Source: Cellulomonas wangleii
GTDB lineage: Bacteria > Actinomycetota > Actinomycetes > Actinomycetales > Cellulomonadaceae
Reading direction: 5' to 3'
Assembly (NCBI RefSeq): GCF_018388445.1
Contig: NZ_CP074405.1
Coordinates: forward strand, 682,001 to 746,000
DNA length: 64,000 nucleotides
In this document: one piece after another, positions 54,731 through 63,873 of the stretch
Position numbering within the stretch: the stretch's first letter is position 1
Layout: the number at the start of each line of letters is the position of its first letter
Program-made: the position numbers and the translations under genes
The notes under the pieces: model-generated
Told to the model about the DNA's origin: nothing
What the model saw: only the letters and a program-made list of their open reading frames with translations
The model's database searches: none

Positions 54731-54745
54731 ACGGATCGGCCGACC
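54731..54745 (+). promoter_or_regulatory. Shared 15-bp element before flgB
   Basis: ACGGATCGGCCGACC is the partner of the element before fliC and ends 29 nt before the flgB ATG, the identical distance. Confidence 0.55.
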
Positions 54746-54774
54746 AGGACCACGCCGTGGTGAGGTGGGCCCGC

Positions 54775-55122
54775 ATGGGCATGTTCGACTCCGTGAGCGT
54801 CCGCGCGCTCGACAGCGCGCTCGACGCCCTGGCGATGCGGCAGCGCGTCAGCGCCGCCAACGTCGCCAACCTGCAGACGCCGGGCTACCGCGCCCAGCGC
54901 GTCGCGTTCGAGGCCGAGCTCGCCTCGGCCGTCCGGCAGGGCGACGGTGCCGTCACCGCGAGCGTGGCCCGCAGCCTGGAGCCCACGCGCCAGGACGGCA
55001 ACAACGTCAACCTCGAGACCGAGACGCTGCTCCAGATCGACACGAACCTGCGCTACCAGCTGGCGACGCAGGCGATGTCCGGCACGTTCTCGTCCGTCCG
55101 CACCGCGATGAGGACCAGCTGA
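54775..55122 (+). CDS. flgB: Flagellar basal-body rod protein FlgB
   Basis: The 115-residue rod protein contains SVRALDSALDALAMRQRVSAANVANLQTPGYRAQRVAFEAEL, the common N-terminal rod motif with ANVANLQTPGY, and a C-terminal helix LLQIDTNLRYQLATQAMSGTFSSVRTAM. The ATG at 54775 follows GAGGTGGG. The GTG at 54757 would add six residues. It begins the main basal-body run and shares one base with flgC. Confidence 0.93.
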   Translation: MGMFDSVSVRALDSALDALAMRQRVSAANVANLQTPGYRAQRVAFEAELASAVRQGDGAVTASVARSLEPTRQDGNNVNLETETLLQIDTNLRYQLATQAMSGTFSSVRTAMRTS

Positions 55123-55514
55123 TGACGATCTTCGGGGCCATCGGCATGGCCGGGACCGGCATGACCGTGACGCGCAAGTGGATGGACGCCATCAGCGACA
55201 ACCTCGCGAACGCGAGCACCGTCACCTCGACCTCCGAGGAGGCGTTCCGCACCCGCTACGTCGTCGCGCAGGAGATGGCCGACGGCGGTGTGCAGGTGGC
55301 GGGCGTCGCGCTCGGCGCGGCCGAGGGCCGTCTGGTGCACGAGCCGGACCACCCGCTCGCCGACGCGGACGGGTACGTGCGGTACCCCGACGTCGACATG
55401 GCGTCGCAGATGACGCAGCTGATCATGGCCCAGCGCGGCTACCAGGCGAATGCCGCCGTGGTCTCGCGGGCCACCGAGTCGTACCAGGCCGCCCTGCAGA
55501 TCGGGCGCAGCTGA
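55122..55514 (+). CDS. flgC: Flagellar basal-body rod protein FlgC
   Basis: The 130-residue rod protein has the motif WMDAISDNLANASTVTSTSEEAFRTRY near the N-terminus and DVDMASQMTQLIMAQRGYQANAAVVSRATESYQAALQI at the C-terminus. The ATG overlaps the flgB stop (TGATG) and its own stop overlaps fliE in the same way. Length is typical. Confidence 0.94.
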   Translation: MTIFGAIGMAGTGMTVTRKWMDAISDNLANASTVTSTSEEAFRTRYVVAQEMADGGVQVAGVALGAAEGRLVHEPDHPLADADGYVRYPDVDMASQMTQLIMAQRGYQANAAVVSRATESYQAALQIGRS

Positions 55515-55822
55515 TGAGCGCGCTGGGTGTCACCCCCGTCGCGGGCGTCACGTCGACGCTGCCCGCCGTCGAGCTCGGCGGTGCCGCGTCCGTCGCCGCA
55601 CCGTCCGGCGCCTTCGCCGGCGTCCTCGGGCAGGTCGAGCAGCTCCAGCAGCTGCAGTCGACGTCCCAGGAGCTGGCCGTCAAGGCCGTGACCGGCGACC
55701 TCGACGACGTGCACGACTACACCGTCGCCTCCGCCCAGTCGTCCCTGGCCCTCGAGCTGACCGCCGCCGTGCGGAACAAGGCCGTCGAGGCGTTCACCGA
55801 GATCATGAGGATGCAGGTCTGA
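55514..55822 (+). CDS. fliE: Flagellar hook-basal body protein FliE
   Basis: The 102-residue protein shows the FliE C-terminal signature TGDLDDVHDYTVASAQSSLALELTAAVRNKAVEAFTEIMRMQV. It connects the MS ring to the proximal rod. It is start-stop overlapped with flgC and fliF. Confidence 0.93.
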   Translation: MSALGVTPVAGVTSTLPAVELGGAASVAAPSGAFAGVLGQVEQLQQLQSTSQELAVKAVTGDLDDVHDYTVASAQSSLALELTAAVRNKAVEAFTEIMRMQV

Positions 55823-57408
55823 TGCCCGCACAGGTGCAGGACGCGTGGAGCCGGCTCACCGGCACGGTCGGGCGGCTCACGCTCGCGCAGCGCACGTTCG
55901 CGCTCATCGGCATCGCCGCGGTGGTGCTGGGCGCCGTCGCGCTGACGAGCTGGATGTCGCGGCCCACGCTGGTGCCGCTGTTCTCCGGCCTGTCCGGCGC
56001 CGACGCCAGCGCGGTCGTCGACGAGCTCACGTCGGCCGGCGTCGCGTACCAGCTGGGCGACGGCGGGGCGACGGTGCTGGTGCCCGCGTCCGCCGTCTAC
56101 GAGCAGCGGGTGCGCCTGGCCGCCGCCGGCCTGCCCGCCGACACCGACGGCAGCGGCTACTCCCTGCTCGACCAGATGCCCATGACCGCCTCGGAGTTCC
56201 AGCAGGAGACGACGTACCGGCGCGCGCTCGAGGGCGAGCTGTCCCGCACCGTCGCCGCCATCGAGGGCGTGCAGGCGGCCACGGTGCGCCTGGCGATCCC
56301 CGAGGAGACCGTCTTCGTCGCCGAGAAGTCCGACCCCACGGCCTCCGTGTTCGTCCGCACCCGCCCGGGTGCCGAGCTCACGGCCGACCAGGTGCAGGCC
56401 GTGACGCACCTGGTGTCCGCGGGCGTGGACGGCATGGAGCCCACCGACGTGGCCGTGGTCGACGCCGCCGGCCAGGTCCTGTCGGCCGTCGGCGCCGCGA
56501 GCGTGGGCGGCGCGCTGGCCGACTCGCGCGCCGCCGACTACGAGGCGCGCGTGGGCGGGGCCGTGCAGACCATGCTGGACCGGCTCGTCGGGCCGGGGGC
56601 CGCGGCCGTGACGGTCAACGCGCAGCTCGACCTGTCCGAGTCGCAGCGCACCACCGAGGAGTTCTCGGCCACCCCCGACACCCCGCCGCTCGGCGCCTCG
56701 ACCACCACCGAGGAGTACGCGGGCACCGGCGGGGGCAACGCCACGGGCGTGCTGGGACCCGACAACGTCGCGGTGCCCGGTGGCGTGGACGGCGGCGCCG
56801 GCACCTACAGCTCCACCAGCGAGGACGTGACCAACGCGGTCAACAAGAGCACCGAGGTGACCCGGTCGGCCCCGGGCACGCTGCAGAAGCAGTCCGTGTC
56901 CGTGCTGGTCGACGACCGGGCCGCCGGGGCGCTGGACATGGCCGACCTGACGGCGGCCGTCTCCGCCGCCGCGGGCATCGACACCGAGCGCGGCGACACC
57001 CTGTCGGTGCAGCGCATGTCGTTCGACACCGCGTCGGCGCTGGCCGCGCAGGAGGCGCTGGCGGCCGCCGACGCGCAGACCGCCGCGGCCGAGCGCAACG
57101 GGCTGGTCCGGGACGTCGCGACGGCCGCCGGGATCGTGCTGCTCGTCGTGGTCGTGCTCACCGTGCTGGGGCGGCGCTCGCGCCGTGCCCGCCGCGAGGC
57201 CCTCGACCTCGGCGAGCTCGCCGCGGCGCGCCAGGCGCCCGTGACGCTGGCGCTGCCGGAGGACGACCTGCCCGTGCTGCCGCCCGCGCCGCCCGCGCCG
57301 GACCCGACCGCGGTGCGCCGCGCCGAGATCGCCGCGCTGGCCGACGAGCAGCCCGAGCAGGTGGCCGAGCTGCTGCGCGGCTGGATGACGACGGGGGCGC
57401 CGCGATGA
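55822..57408 (+). CDS. fliF: Flagellar MS-ring protein FliF
   Basis: The 528-residue protein has an N-terminal membrane helix (FALIGIAAVVLGAVALTSWM), YscJ/FliF ring-building domains (VPLFSGLSGADASAVVDELTSAGVAYQL, RRALEGELSRTVAAIEGVQAATVRLAIPEE) and a periplasmic domain with a Thr/Gly-rich loop (EEYAGTGGGNATGV). A second membrane helix (AGIVLLVVVVLTVLG) precedes a cytoplasmic tail ending in EQPEQVAELLRGWMTT, the FliG-binding segment. It overlaps fliG by 4 nt. Confidence 0.95.
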   Translation: MPAQVQDAWSRLTGTVGRLTLAQRTFALIGIAAVVLGAVALTSWMSRPTLVPLFSGLSGADASAVVDELTSAGVAYQLGDGGATVLVPASAVYEQRVRLAAAGLPADTDGSGYSLLDQMPMTASEFQQETTYRRALEGELSRTVAAIEGVQAATVRLAIPEETVFVAEKSDPTASVFVRTRPGAELTADQVQAVTHLVSAGVDGMEPTDVAVVDAAGQVLSAVGAASVGGALADSRAADYEARVGGAVQTMLDRLVGPGAAAVTVNAQLDLSESQRTTEEFSATPDTPPLGASTTTEEYAGTGGGNATGVLGPDNVAVPGGVDGGAGTYSSTSEDVTNAVNKSTEVTRSAPGTLQKQSVSVLVDDRAAGALDMADLTAAVSAAAGIDTERGDTLSVQRMSFDTASALAAQEALAAADAQTAAAERNGLVRDVATAAGIVLLVVVVLTVLGRRSRRARREALDLGELAAARQAPVTLALPEDDLPVLPPAPPAPDPTAVRRAEIAALADEQPEQVAELLRGWMTTGAPR

Positions 57409-58403
57409 CCGTCACCGGCCGGCAGAAGGCCGCCCTGCTGCTGCTGCAGCTCGGCAAGGAGCGCGCCGCGCGGGTCATGGCGCAGCTCGACGTGGCCGAG
57501 ATCGAGGACCTGACCTCCGAGATCATGCGCATGGACCGGGTCGACCAGAGGCTCGCGGACGAGATCGTCGACGAGTTCTACGGCGTCGCCGAGATCGGCC
57601 CCGGCGTCGGCGGCGGGCCCGGGTTCGCGCAGCAGCTGCTGGAGGCGTCGCTCGGCAAGGAGAAGGCCGCCGGGATGATCGAGCGGCTGCAGGCCTCCAT
57701 GGCCGGGCACTCCTTCGAGTTCCTGCAGAAGGCCGACGCGCGCCAGGTGGTGTCCCTGCTCGACGGGGAGCACCCCCAGACCGTCGCCCTGGTCCTGGCT
57801 CACCTGCGACCCGACCACGCCTCGGCGATCCTCGCGGGCCTGCCCGTCGACGTCCGCGCCGACGTGGCCCACCGCATCGCGCTCATGGAGCGGGCGTCCC
57901 CGGACGTCGTGGCCGTCGTCATCGAGGCGCTGCAGCGCAAGGCGTCCGCCGTGCTGCAGCCGCGCGAGCTGGCGGCCGTCGGAGGCGTGCAGCCGCTCGT
58001 CGAGATCATCAACCGCGCCGACCCGACCACCGAGAAGTCGATCCTCGAGGGCCTGTTCGAGCGCGACGAGGCCCTGGCCGACCAGGTCCGCAGCCTGATG
58101 TTCGTCTTCGGTGACGTCGTGCTGCTCGAGGACCGCGCGGTGCAGCTCGTGCTGCGGCAGGTCGAGACCGGCACGCTCGCGCAGGCTCTCAAGGGCTCAC
58201 CCACGGAGGTGCGCGACAAGATCCTCACCAACCTGTCCGACCGGGCGCGCGAGAACCTGGTCGAGGAGATCGACCTGCTCGGGCCGGTGCGCCTGTCGCA
58301 GGTCGAGGAGGCGCGCGCCGCGATCGTCCAGGTCATCCGTGGCCTGGAGGAGAGCGGCCAGATCGTCGTCCGCCGCGACGCCGAGGACGAGCTCGTTGCC
58401 TGA
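57405..58403 (+). CDS. fliG: Flagellar motor switch protein FliG
   Basis: The 332-residue switch protein has the N-terminal domain (TGRQKAALLLLQLGKERAARVMAQL), the middle-domain EHPQTVALVLAHLRPDHASAILAGLP motif and the C-terminal torque domain (DEALADQVRSLMFVFGDVVLLEDRAVQLVLRQVETGTLAQALKGSP, then EEIDLLGPVRLSQVEEARAAIVQVIRGLEESGQI). The ATG overlaps fliF. All three domains look complete. Confidence 0.96.
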   Translation: MTVTGRQKAALLLLQLGKERAARVMAQLDVAEIEDLTSEIMRMDRVDQRLADEIVDEFYGVAEIGPGVGGGPGFAQQLLEASLGKEKAAGMIERLQASMAGHSFEFLQKADARQVVSLLDGEHPQTVALVLAHLRPDHASAILAGLPVDVRADVAHRIALMERASPDVVAVVIEALQRKASAVLQPRELAAVGGVQPLVEIINRADPTTEKSILEGLFERDEALADQVRSLMFVFGDVVLLEDRAVQLVLRQVETGTLAQALKGSPTEVRDKILTNLSDRARENLVEEIDLLGPVRLSQVEEARAAIVQVIRGLEESGQIVVRRDAEDELVA

Positions 58404-59034
58404 CCTCGACTTCGTGCCGCTGCAGCGCACGCCCGCCCCGCCCGCCCCGCCGGCCGCCGCGCCCCGGGCGATGGCGCTGTCGCGCCTCGACGCGCCCACG
58501 GCGCCGGACCCCGCCGCGCACGCGGCGGGCTGGGCCGCGGGGTACGCCGCGGGCGCCCGCCGTGCCGCGCAGGACGCGGCGGCGCGGCTGGACGCGGCGC
58601 ACGCGGAGCAGCAGCGCGCCGAGGCGGCACGGGCGGACGCGCACGCGGCGTCCCTGGTGGCCCTGGACGCCGCCGCGCAGGCCCTGCGGGCACGGGAGAC
58701 GCCCGTGCTGGCCGGCGCGCTGCAGGCCGTGCACTCCGCGGCGCTCGAGATCGCGGTCGCCCTGCTCGGCGTCGAGCTCACCGACGCGTCCGCCGCGGCG
58801 CGCGCCGCGCTGGCGCGCGTGCTCACCGCCCCGGACCTGCCCGACGACCTCGTCGTGCACCTGCACCCGCGGGACCTGGCGGCCGTCCCGACCGACGTCC
58901 CCGCCGGCGTCGTGCTCGTCGCGGACCCCGCCCTGGCACCCGGCGACGCCGTCGCCGAGCACGCCGACGGCCACCTGGACGCGCGCCTGTCCGCCGCGGT
59001 CGCCCGCGCCCGCGGCGCCCTGGACCTCGCATGA
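58396..59034 (+). CDS. fliH: Flagellar export ATPase regulator FliH
   Basis: The protein of about 212 residues has a Pro/Ala-rich start and a middle rich in Ala, Arg and Glu (AAGWAAGYAAGARRAAQDAAARLDAAHAEQQRAEAARADAHAASLVALDAAAQALR), including the A/G-x3-G helical pattern typical of FliH. The C-terminal domain is VVHLHPRDLAAVPTD and DPALAPGDAVAEHADGHLDARLSAAVARARGALD. Start assignment is uncertain: TTG at 58396 follows GAGG at 9-nt spacing and overlaps fliG, while GTG at 58414 lies after the fliG stop without a clear site. It controls FliI. Confidence 0.85.
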   Translation: MPDLDFVPLQRTPAPPAPPAAAPRAMALSRLDAPTAPDPAAHAAGWAAGYAAGARRAAQDAAARLDAAHAEQQRAEAARADAHAASLVALDAAAQALRARETPVLAGALQAVHSAALEIAVALLGVELTDASAAARAALARVLTAPDLPDDLVVHLHPRDLAAVPTDVPAGVVLVADPALAPGDAVAEHADGHLDARLSAAVARARGALDLA

Positions 59035-60368
59035 CCCCCGCCACGACGCCGTCGGCGACCGGCGCGGACCGGTGGGACCGCGCCCTGCGCGCCGCCCGGC
59101 CCGTGCCGGTCGGCCGGGTGCGCGCCGTCGTCGGCCTGTCGGTCGAGACGGTGGGCACGGGTGCCGCCGTCGGCGAGCTCGTCACCCTCGGCGAGGGGGC
59201 CGACGCGGTGACCGCCGAGGTCGTGGCCACCGCGGGCGGCGCCACCCGGTGCATGCCGCTGGGCCCCACGCACGGCATGCGCGCCGGCCTGCCCGTGCGC
59301 GCCCACGGCACCGGTCTGCTGGTGCCCGTCGGCGCGGGTCTGCTCGGCCGCGTGCTGGACGGGCTCGGCCGGCCCATCGACGGCCGCGGGCCGCTCGACG
59401 CCGAGGCGATGGTCCCGCTGGACGCCCCCGCACCGCACCCCCTGGAGCGCGCCCGCGTCGACGCCCCCGTGCCGCTGGGCGTGCGCGTGCTGGACACCCT
59501 GGTCACCACCGGGCGCGGGCAGCGCCTGGGTCTGTTCGCCGGGTCCGGCGTCGGCAAGTCCAGCCTGCTGTCGATGATCGCGCGCGGCACCGACGCCGAG
59601 GTGTCGGTGATCGCGCTGGTCGGGGAGCGCGGCCGCGAGGTGCGGGAGTTCCTCGAGGACGACCTGGGCCCCGAGGGTCTCGCGCGGTCGGTCGTCGTCG
59701 TCGCGACGTCCGACCAGCCGCCGCTGGTGCGTCTGCGCTCCGCGTTCGTGGCCACGCGCATCGCCGAGCACCTGCGCGACCAGGGCCGCCACGCGGTGCT
59801 GATGATGGACTCCCTGACGCGCGTGGCCATGGCCCAGCGCGAGATCGGGCTGTCCGTCGGGGAGCCGCCGGCGACCCGCGGCTACCCGCCCAGCACGTTC
59901 GCGCTGCTCGCCCGGCTGCTCGAGCGCGCCGGGACGGGCCCCACGGGCTCGGTCACCGGCCTGTACACCGTGCTGGTGGACGGCGACGACCACAACGAGC
60001 CCATCGCCGACGCGGCCCGCTCGATCCTCGACGGGCACGTCGTGCTCGACCGCCGTCTGGCGGTCGCCGGGCACTTCCCGTCCGTCGACGCGCTGGGGTC
60101 GGTCTCGCGCGTCGCGGGCCGCGTGAGCACGCCGCAGCAGCGGGCCGACGCGGCGCGGCTGCGCGCCGTGATGGCGGCCCGCCGGCAGGCGCAGGACCTC
60201 ATCGACGTCGGCGCGTACGTGGCCGGCTCCAACCCGCTGGTGGACACCGCCGTCACCCACGCCGCCGCGATCGACGCGTTCCTGCGCCAGGGGATGGACG
60301 AGCGCGCACCCGCGGGTGAGTCCTGGGGCCGGCTGCGGGCGCTGGTGGCGCAGATGGGGGAGTCATGA
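59031..60368 (+). CDS. fliI: Flagellum-specific ATPase FliI
   Basis: The 445-residue ATPase energises the export gate. It has Walker A LFAGSGVGKSSLLSMIARG, Walker B RHAVLMMDSLTRVAMAQREIGLSVGEPPATRGYPPSTFALL and the catalytic Glu region VGERGREVREF. The motif NEPIADAARSILDGHVVLDR is family typical. It overlaps fliH and fliJ by 4 nt each. Confidence 0.96.
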   Translation: MTPATTPSATGADRWDRALRAARPVPVGRVRAVVGLSVETVGTGAAVGELVTLGEGADAVTAEVVATAGGATRCMPLGPTHGMRAGLPVRAHGTGLLVPVGAGLLGRVLDGLGRPIDGRGPLDAEAMVPLDAPAPHPLERARVDAPVPLGVRVLDTLVTTGRGQRLGLFAGSGVGKSSLLSMIARGTDAEVSVIALVGERGREVREFLEDDLGPEGLARSVVVVATSDQPPLVRLRSAFVATRIAEHLRDQGRHAVLMMDSLTRVAMAQREIGLSVGEPPATRGYPPSTFALLARLLERAGTGPTGSVTGLYTVLVDGDDHNEPIADAARSILDGHVVLDRRLAVAGHFPSVDALGSVSRVAGRVSTPQQRADAARLRAVMAARRQAQDLIDVGAYVAGSNPLVDTAVTHAAAIDAFLRQGMDERAPAGESWGRLRALVAQMGES

Positions 60369-60802
60369 GCCGTCCCTTCCCGCTCGCGGGCCTGCTGCGG
60401 GTGCGCGCGCTCGCGGAGGACACCGCCGCCGCGGAGCTCGCCGGTGCGCGTCGTGAGGAGCGTGCCGCGCACGAGCGTGCCGCGCGCACGGCCGAGGTCC
60501 TCGGTGCCGCACGGCCGCCCGGTGAGGCGGACGTCGCGGCCTGGCAGGCGGCGGTCGCCGCCCGGTTGTCGCTGTCCGCGCTGCTGACCGAGGACGTCGA
60601 GCGCGTCCGCGGCGCGCAGGACGCGGTGGAGCGGCGCCAGGAGGACTGGACCGCCGCCCGCATCCGCACGCGCGCGGTCGAACGGCTGCGGGACAAGCAC
60701 GACGTCGCCGAGCGGCAGCAGGAGGAGCGCGCCGAGCAGGCCGTGCTCGACGAGGTCGCGGCCCGCAGCACGGACCCGACAGCACCCGGGGAGGACGCAT
60801 GA
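60365..60802 (+). CDS. fliJ: Flagellar export protein FliJ
   Basis: The 145-residue protein is a predicted coiled coil (LLRVRALAEDTAAAELAGARREERAAHERAART, then RVRGAQDAVERRQEDWTAARIRTRAVERLRDKHDVAERQQEERAEQAVLDEVAAR). The C-terminal R/K-E-Q pattern is typical of FliJ. Its position between fliI and fliK supports the assignment, as its sequence is otherwise low-information. It is start-stop overlapped with both neighbours. Confidence 0.85.
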   Translation: MSRPFPLAGLLRVRALAEDTAAAELAGARREERAAHERAARTAEVLGAARPPGEADVAAWQAAVAARLSLSALLTEDVERVRGAQDAVERRQEDWTAARIRTRAVERLRDKHDVAERQQEERAEQAVLDEVAARSTDPTAPGEDA

Positions 60803-62124
60803 CCACGACCGTGGCGGGCCCGACGGCCCCCGCGCGCGCACCGCTGCCCGGCGGCGCGCCCCGCACCGGACCCCGGGCGGACGCGTTCGCCGACGTGCTG
60901 CGCGCGCAGGTCGGGACCGCGGACGGCAGGCGCGACGCCCGCCCGCCGCGCGGCGCCGCGGCGGACGGCCGGTCCGACGTGCGCGCCGGCCTCGACCGGA
61001 CGCCGCGGCCCGAGCAGCCCGTGCGTGCGGTGGGCGGTCGCGGCAGCGACGGTGCGCCGTCCGACGTCGACGCGCGCACCGGCGACGCCGCGGTGCCGAC
61101 CGACGCGACGCCCGGCACGGATGCGCTCGCGGCGGCCGTGGCCGTCACCGGCCAGACCGCCGCCCCGCCGGCCACGGCCCTCGCCGCACCCGCCGGCCTC
61201 ACCGCCCTGCCGGCCGCCGACGGGTCCGCCGCGTCGGGCGCGACAGCCGGTGCCGCCCCCGGCGCAGCCACCGCCCTCACCGCACCCGCCGCCCTCACCG
61301 CCGCACCCGCCGGCGCGCTGACCGGCGGCGCTGCCGCGACCGACGCGCCACTGGCCGCGGTGGCGACCGGTGCCGCTGCCGGCGCCCCGCCGGCCGAGGT
61401 GGCGTCCGGTGGCCACCCCGGTACCCCGCCGGGGACCCTGCCCGTCGCCGGTGCGGCCGCCGGACCCGCGGCACCTGCGCCCGGTGCACCGGCCCCGACC
61501 GCCGTGGCGGGCGCTGCTCTTCCCGCCGGCGCGGTCGCGCCGGCGGCCCCCGCCGTCACCGACCCCGCCCTGGCCGCTCCCGACGCCCCGTCGGACACCG
61601 GCGCCCGCCCGCCCGCCTGGGCGCCCGTCGCGGCACCCGCGGCCGCCCCCGGCCCCGCCCCGGCCGCCGCACCCGTGCCCCCCGCCGCCGCGTCCGCGGC
61701 CACGCCCGCCGCGTTCACCGAGCAGCTCGGCGCGCGCCTGCGGTCCCTGACCGGGCTGGGCGCCGGCCGGCACGTCCTCACCGTCCCCCTGGACCCCGAG
61801 CACCTCGGCCCGGTCCGGGTGGTCGCCCACATCGGCCCCGAGGGCGTGCGGCTTGACCTGGCCGGCGCCACCGACGCGTCCCGCGAGATGCTGCGCGCCA
61901 CCCTGGCCGACCTGCGTCGGGACCTGCAGACCGCCGGTCTGCACGCCGAGCTCGACCTCGGTGGCCGCGGCGAGCAGCCCGGCCGCGACCCGGGCCGGCC
62001 CGGCGGCGCCGCGGGACGTCCTGACGCGACCACCGGAGGGCCCCGCCCCGCCGGACCGGCGGACGCCCCCGCCGACGCCGCCCCCGCCCCCACGCGCCCC
62101 GGCGCGATCGACCTCGTCGTCTGA
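60799..62124 (+). CDS. fliK: Flagellar hook-length control protein FliK
   Basis: The 441-residue protein has a long Ala/Pro/Thr-rich low-complexity N-terminal region of about 300 residues, as in many actinobacterial FliK proteins. The C-terminal Flg_hook domain follows (FTEQLGARLRSLTGLGAGRHVLTVPLDPEHLGPVRVVAHIGPEGVRLDLAGATDASREMLRATLADLRRDLQTAGL). It measures hook length and switches export specificity. Its ATG overlaps the fliJ stop. The flgD gene follows after 13 nt. Confidence 0.88.
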   Translation: MTTTVAGPTAPARAPLPGGAPRTGPRADAFADVLRAQVGTADGRRDARPPRGAAADGRSDVRAGLDRTPRPEQPVRAVGGRGSDGAPSDVDARTGDAAVPTDATPGTDALAAAVAVTGQTAAPPATALAAPAGLTALPAADGSAASGATAGAAPGAATALTAPAALTAAPAGALTGGAAATDAPLAAVATGAAAGAPPAEVASGGHPGTPPGTLPVAGAAAGPAAPAPGAPAPTAVAGAALPAGAVAPAAPAVTDPALAAPDAPSDTGARPPAWAPVAAPAAAPGPAPAAAPVPPAAASAATPAAFTEQLGARLRSLTGLGAGRHVLTVPLDPEHLGPVRVVAHIGPEGVRLDLAGATDASREMLRATLADLRRDLQTAGLHAELDLGGRGEQPGRDPGRPGGAAGRPDATTGGPRPAGPADAPADAAPAPTRPGAIDLVV

Positions 62125-62137
62125 CCCCGGAGCAGCC

Positions 62138-62668
62138 ATGACCATCGACACGTCGTACGCCGCAAGCGGCACCACGCGCACGCCCGACGCGGCCGCCACC
62201 ACGGCCACGTCCAACGACTCCCTGGACAAGCAGGCGTTCCTCCAGCTCCTGGTCGCGCAGCTGCGCTACCAGGACCCGACGAGCCCCATGGACACCTCCC
62301 AGCTCATGGCGCAGACCACGCAGCTGACGACCATGGAGCGTCTCGTCGAGCTGTCCGACACCCAGCGCGAGGCCTTCGCGCTGCAGATGCGCTCGTCCGC
62401 CGCCGCGCTCGTCGGCACCCAGGTCGAGTGGACCGACGCCGACGGCGTCACGTCGCGCGGCCTGGTGTCCGCGGTGTCCTACGCGACGTCCGTGCCGACC
62501 GTGCGCGTCGGCGACGTCGACGTGCCGCTCGACGCGGTCGCCGCCGTCACGGGCCGCGCCTCCACCACGCCCGGCACCACCGAGCCCGGCACCACCGCAC
62601 CCGACGCACCCGGCACCGACCCCGACCTCACCCCCGGCGCCCCCGGCGCCACCCCCACCGCCGCCTGA
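62138..62668 (+). CDS. flgD: Flagellar hook assembly protein FlgD
   Basis: The 176-residue hook scaffold begins with the conserved LDKQAFLQLLVAQLRYQDPTSPMDTSQLMAQTTQLTTMERLVELSDTQ segment. A short domain (AAALVGTQVEWTDADGVTSRGLVSAVSYA) and a Pro/Thr/Gly tail complete it. The large beta domain of some homologues is missing, as is common in actinobacteria. The ATG follows GGAGCAG. It precedes flgE by 26 nt. Confidence 0.92.
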   Translation: MTIDTSYAASGTTRTPDAAATTATSNDSLDKQAFLQLLVAQLRYQDPTSPMDTSQLMAQTTQLTTMERLVELSDTQREAFALQMRSSAAALVGTQVEWTDADGVTSRGLVSAVSYATSVPTVRVGDVDVPLDAVAAVTGRASTTPGTTEPGTTAPDAPGTDPDLTPGAPGATPTAA

Positions 62669-62694
62669 CGCGGACCACCGAAAGGGAACCGACC

Positions 62695-63873
62695 ATGCTC
62701 CGCTCGCTCTTCTCCGGCATCAGCGGTCTGCGCAGTCACCAGACCATGCTCGACGTCACCGGCAACAACATCGCCAACGTCAACACCACGGGCTTCAAGT
62801 CCTCGCAGGTGCAGTTCCAGGACACCCTGTCCCAGGTGCTGTCCAACGCCGGCGGCGCCCAGGAGGGCGTCGGCGGCACCAACCCCGCCCAGGTGGGGCT
62901 CGGCGTGCGCGTCGCCGGCGTCACGACCAGCTTCACGCAGGGCGCCTCGCAGACCACCGGTCGCAGCACCGACATGATGATCCAGGGCGACGGGTTCTTC
63001 GTCGTGCGCAAGGGCGCGGAGACCTACTACACGCGCGCCGGGTCGTTCGACTTCGACGCGACCGGGCAGATGGTGCTGCCGGGCGAGGGCGCCCTGGTGC
63101 AGGGCTGGGCGGCCACCAACGGCGTGGTCGACACCAACGCGGCGCTCACCGACCTGCGCGTCCCGGCCGGCACGACCATGGGTGCCGTCGCGTCGCGGGG
63201 CGCCGTGTTCGACGGCAACCTCGACGCGGCCGCCGCGGACGGCACGTCCAAGACGCTGACCACCACGCTGTACGACTCGGTCGGCACCGCCCGCACGCTG
63301 GCCCTGACGTTCACCAAGGACGCGACGGGCTGGAACGTCGCGGCCACCGACGGCACCACGGCCGTGGCCCAGCAGGCCGTGACCTTCGACGCGAACGGCG
63401 CCATCACGGCGCCGCGGTCGCTCGCGGTCGGGGGCGTCACCGTGGACCTCGGCGCTCTGACGGGCTACGCGGGCCTCGACACGGCGCAGGCCGTGTCCCA
63501 GGACGGGCAGGCCGCCGGCACGCTGCTGTCGTTCGTGCTGGGCGCGGACGGCACCATCACCGGCGCCTTCAGCAACGGGCTCAAGCAGGTGATCGGGCGC
63601 ATCGCGCTCGGTGCGTTCACCAACCCGGCGGGCCTGGAGAAGGCCGGCGGCTCGCTGTACCGCACGAGCGTCAACTCCGGCGACGCCCAGGTCGGCACCG
63701 CCGGGACGGGCGGGCGCGGGTCCCTGGCGGGCGGCGCGCTCGAGATGTCGAACGTCGACCTGTCCAGCGAGTTCACCAGCCTCATCGTGGCGCAGCGGGG
63801 GTTCCAGGCGAACTCCCGCATCATCACCACGTCCGACGAGGTGCTCAACGAGCTGGTCAACCTCAAGCGCTGA
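62695..63873 (+). CDS. flgE: Flagellar hook protein FlgE
   Basis: The 392-residue hook subunit has the N-terminal LRSLFSGISGLRSHQTMLDVTGNNIANVNTTGFKSSQVQFQDTLSQVL motif, FlgE inner beta domains (YYTRAGSFDFDATGQMVLPGEGALVQGW) and the C-terminal VDLSSEFTSLIVAQRGFQANSRIITTSDEVLNELVNLKR segment. The ATG follows AAAGGGAA. Its stop shares one base with a following ORF. Confidence 0.95.
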   Translation: MLRSLFSGISGLRSHQTMLDVTGNNIANVNTTGFKSSQVQFQDTLSQVLSNAGGAQEGVGGTNPAQVGLGVRVAGVTTSFTQGASQTTGRSTDMMIQGDGFFVVRKGAETYYTRAGSFDFDATGQMVLPGEGALVQGWAATNGVVDTNAALTDLRVPAGTTMGAVASRGAVFDGNLDAAAADGTSKTLTTTLYDSVGTARTLALTFTKDATGWNVAATDGTTAVAQQAVTFDANGAITAPRSLAVGGVTVDLGALTGYAGLDTAQAVSQDGQAAGTLLSFVLGADGTITGAFSNGLKQVIGRIALGAFTNPAGLEKAGGSLYRTSVNSGDAQVGTAGTGGRGSLAGGALEMSNVDLSSEFTSLIVAQRGFQANSRIITTSDEVLNELVNLKR

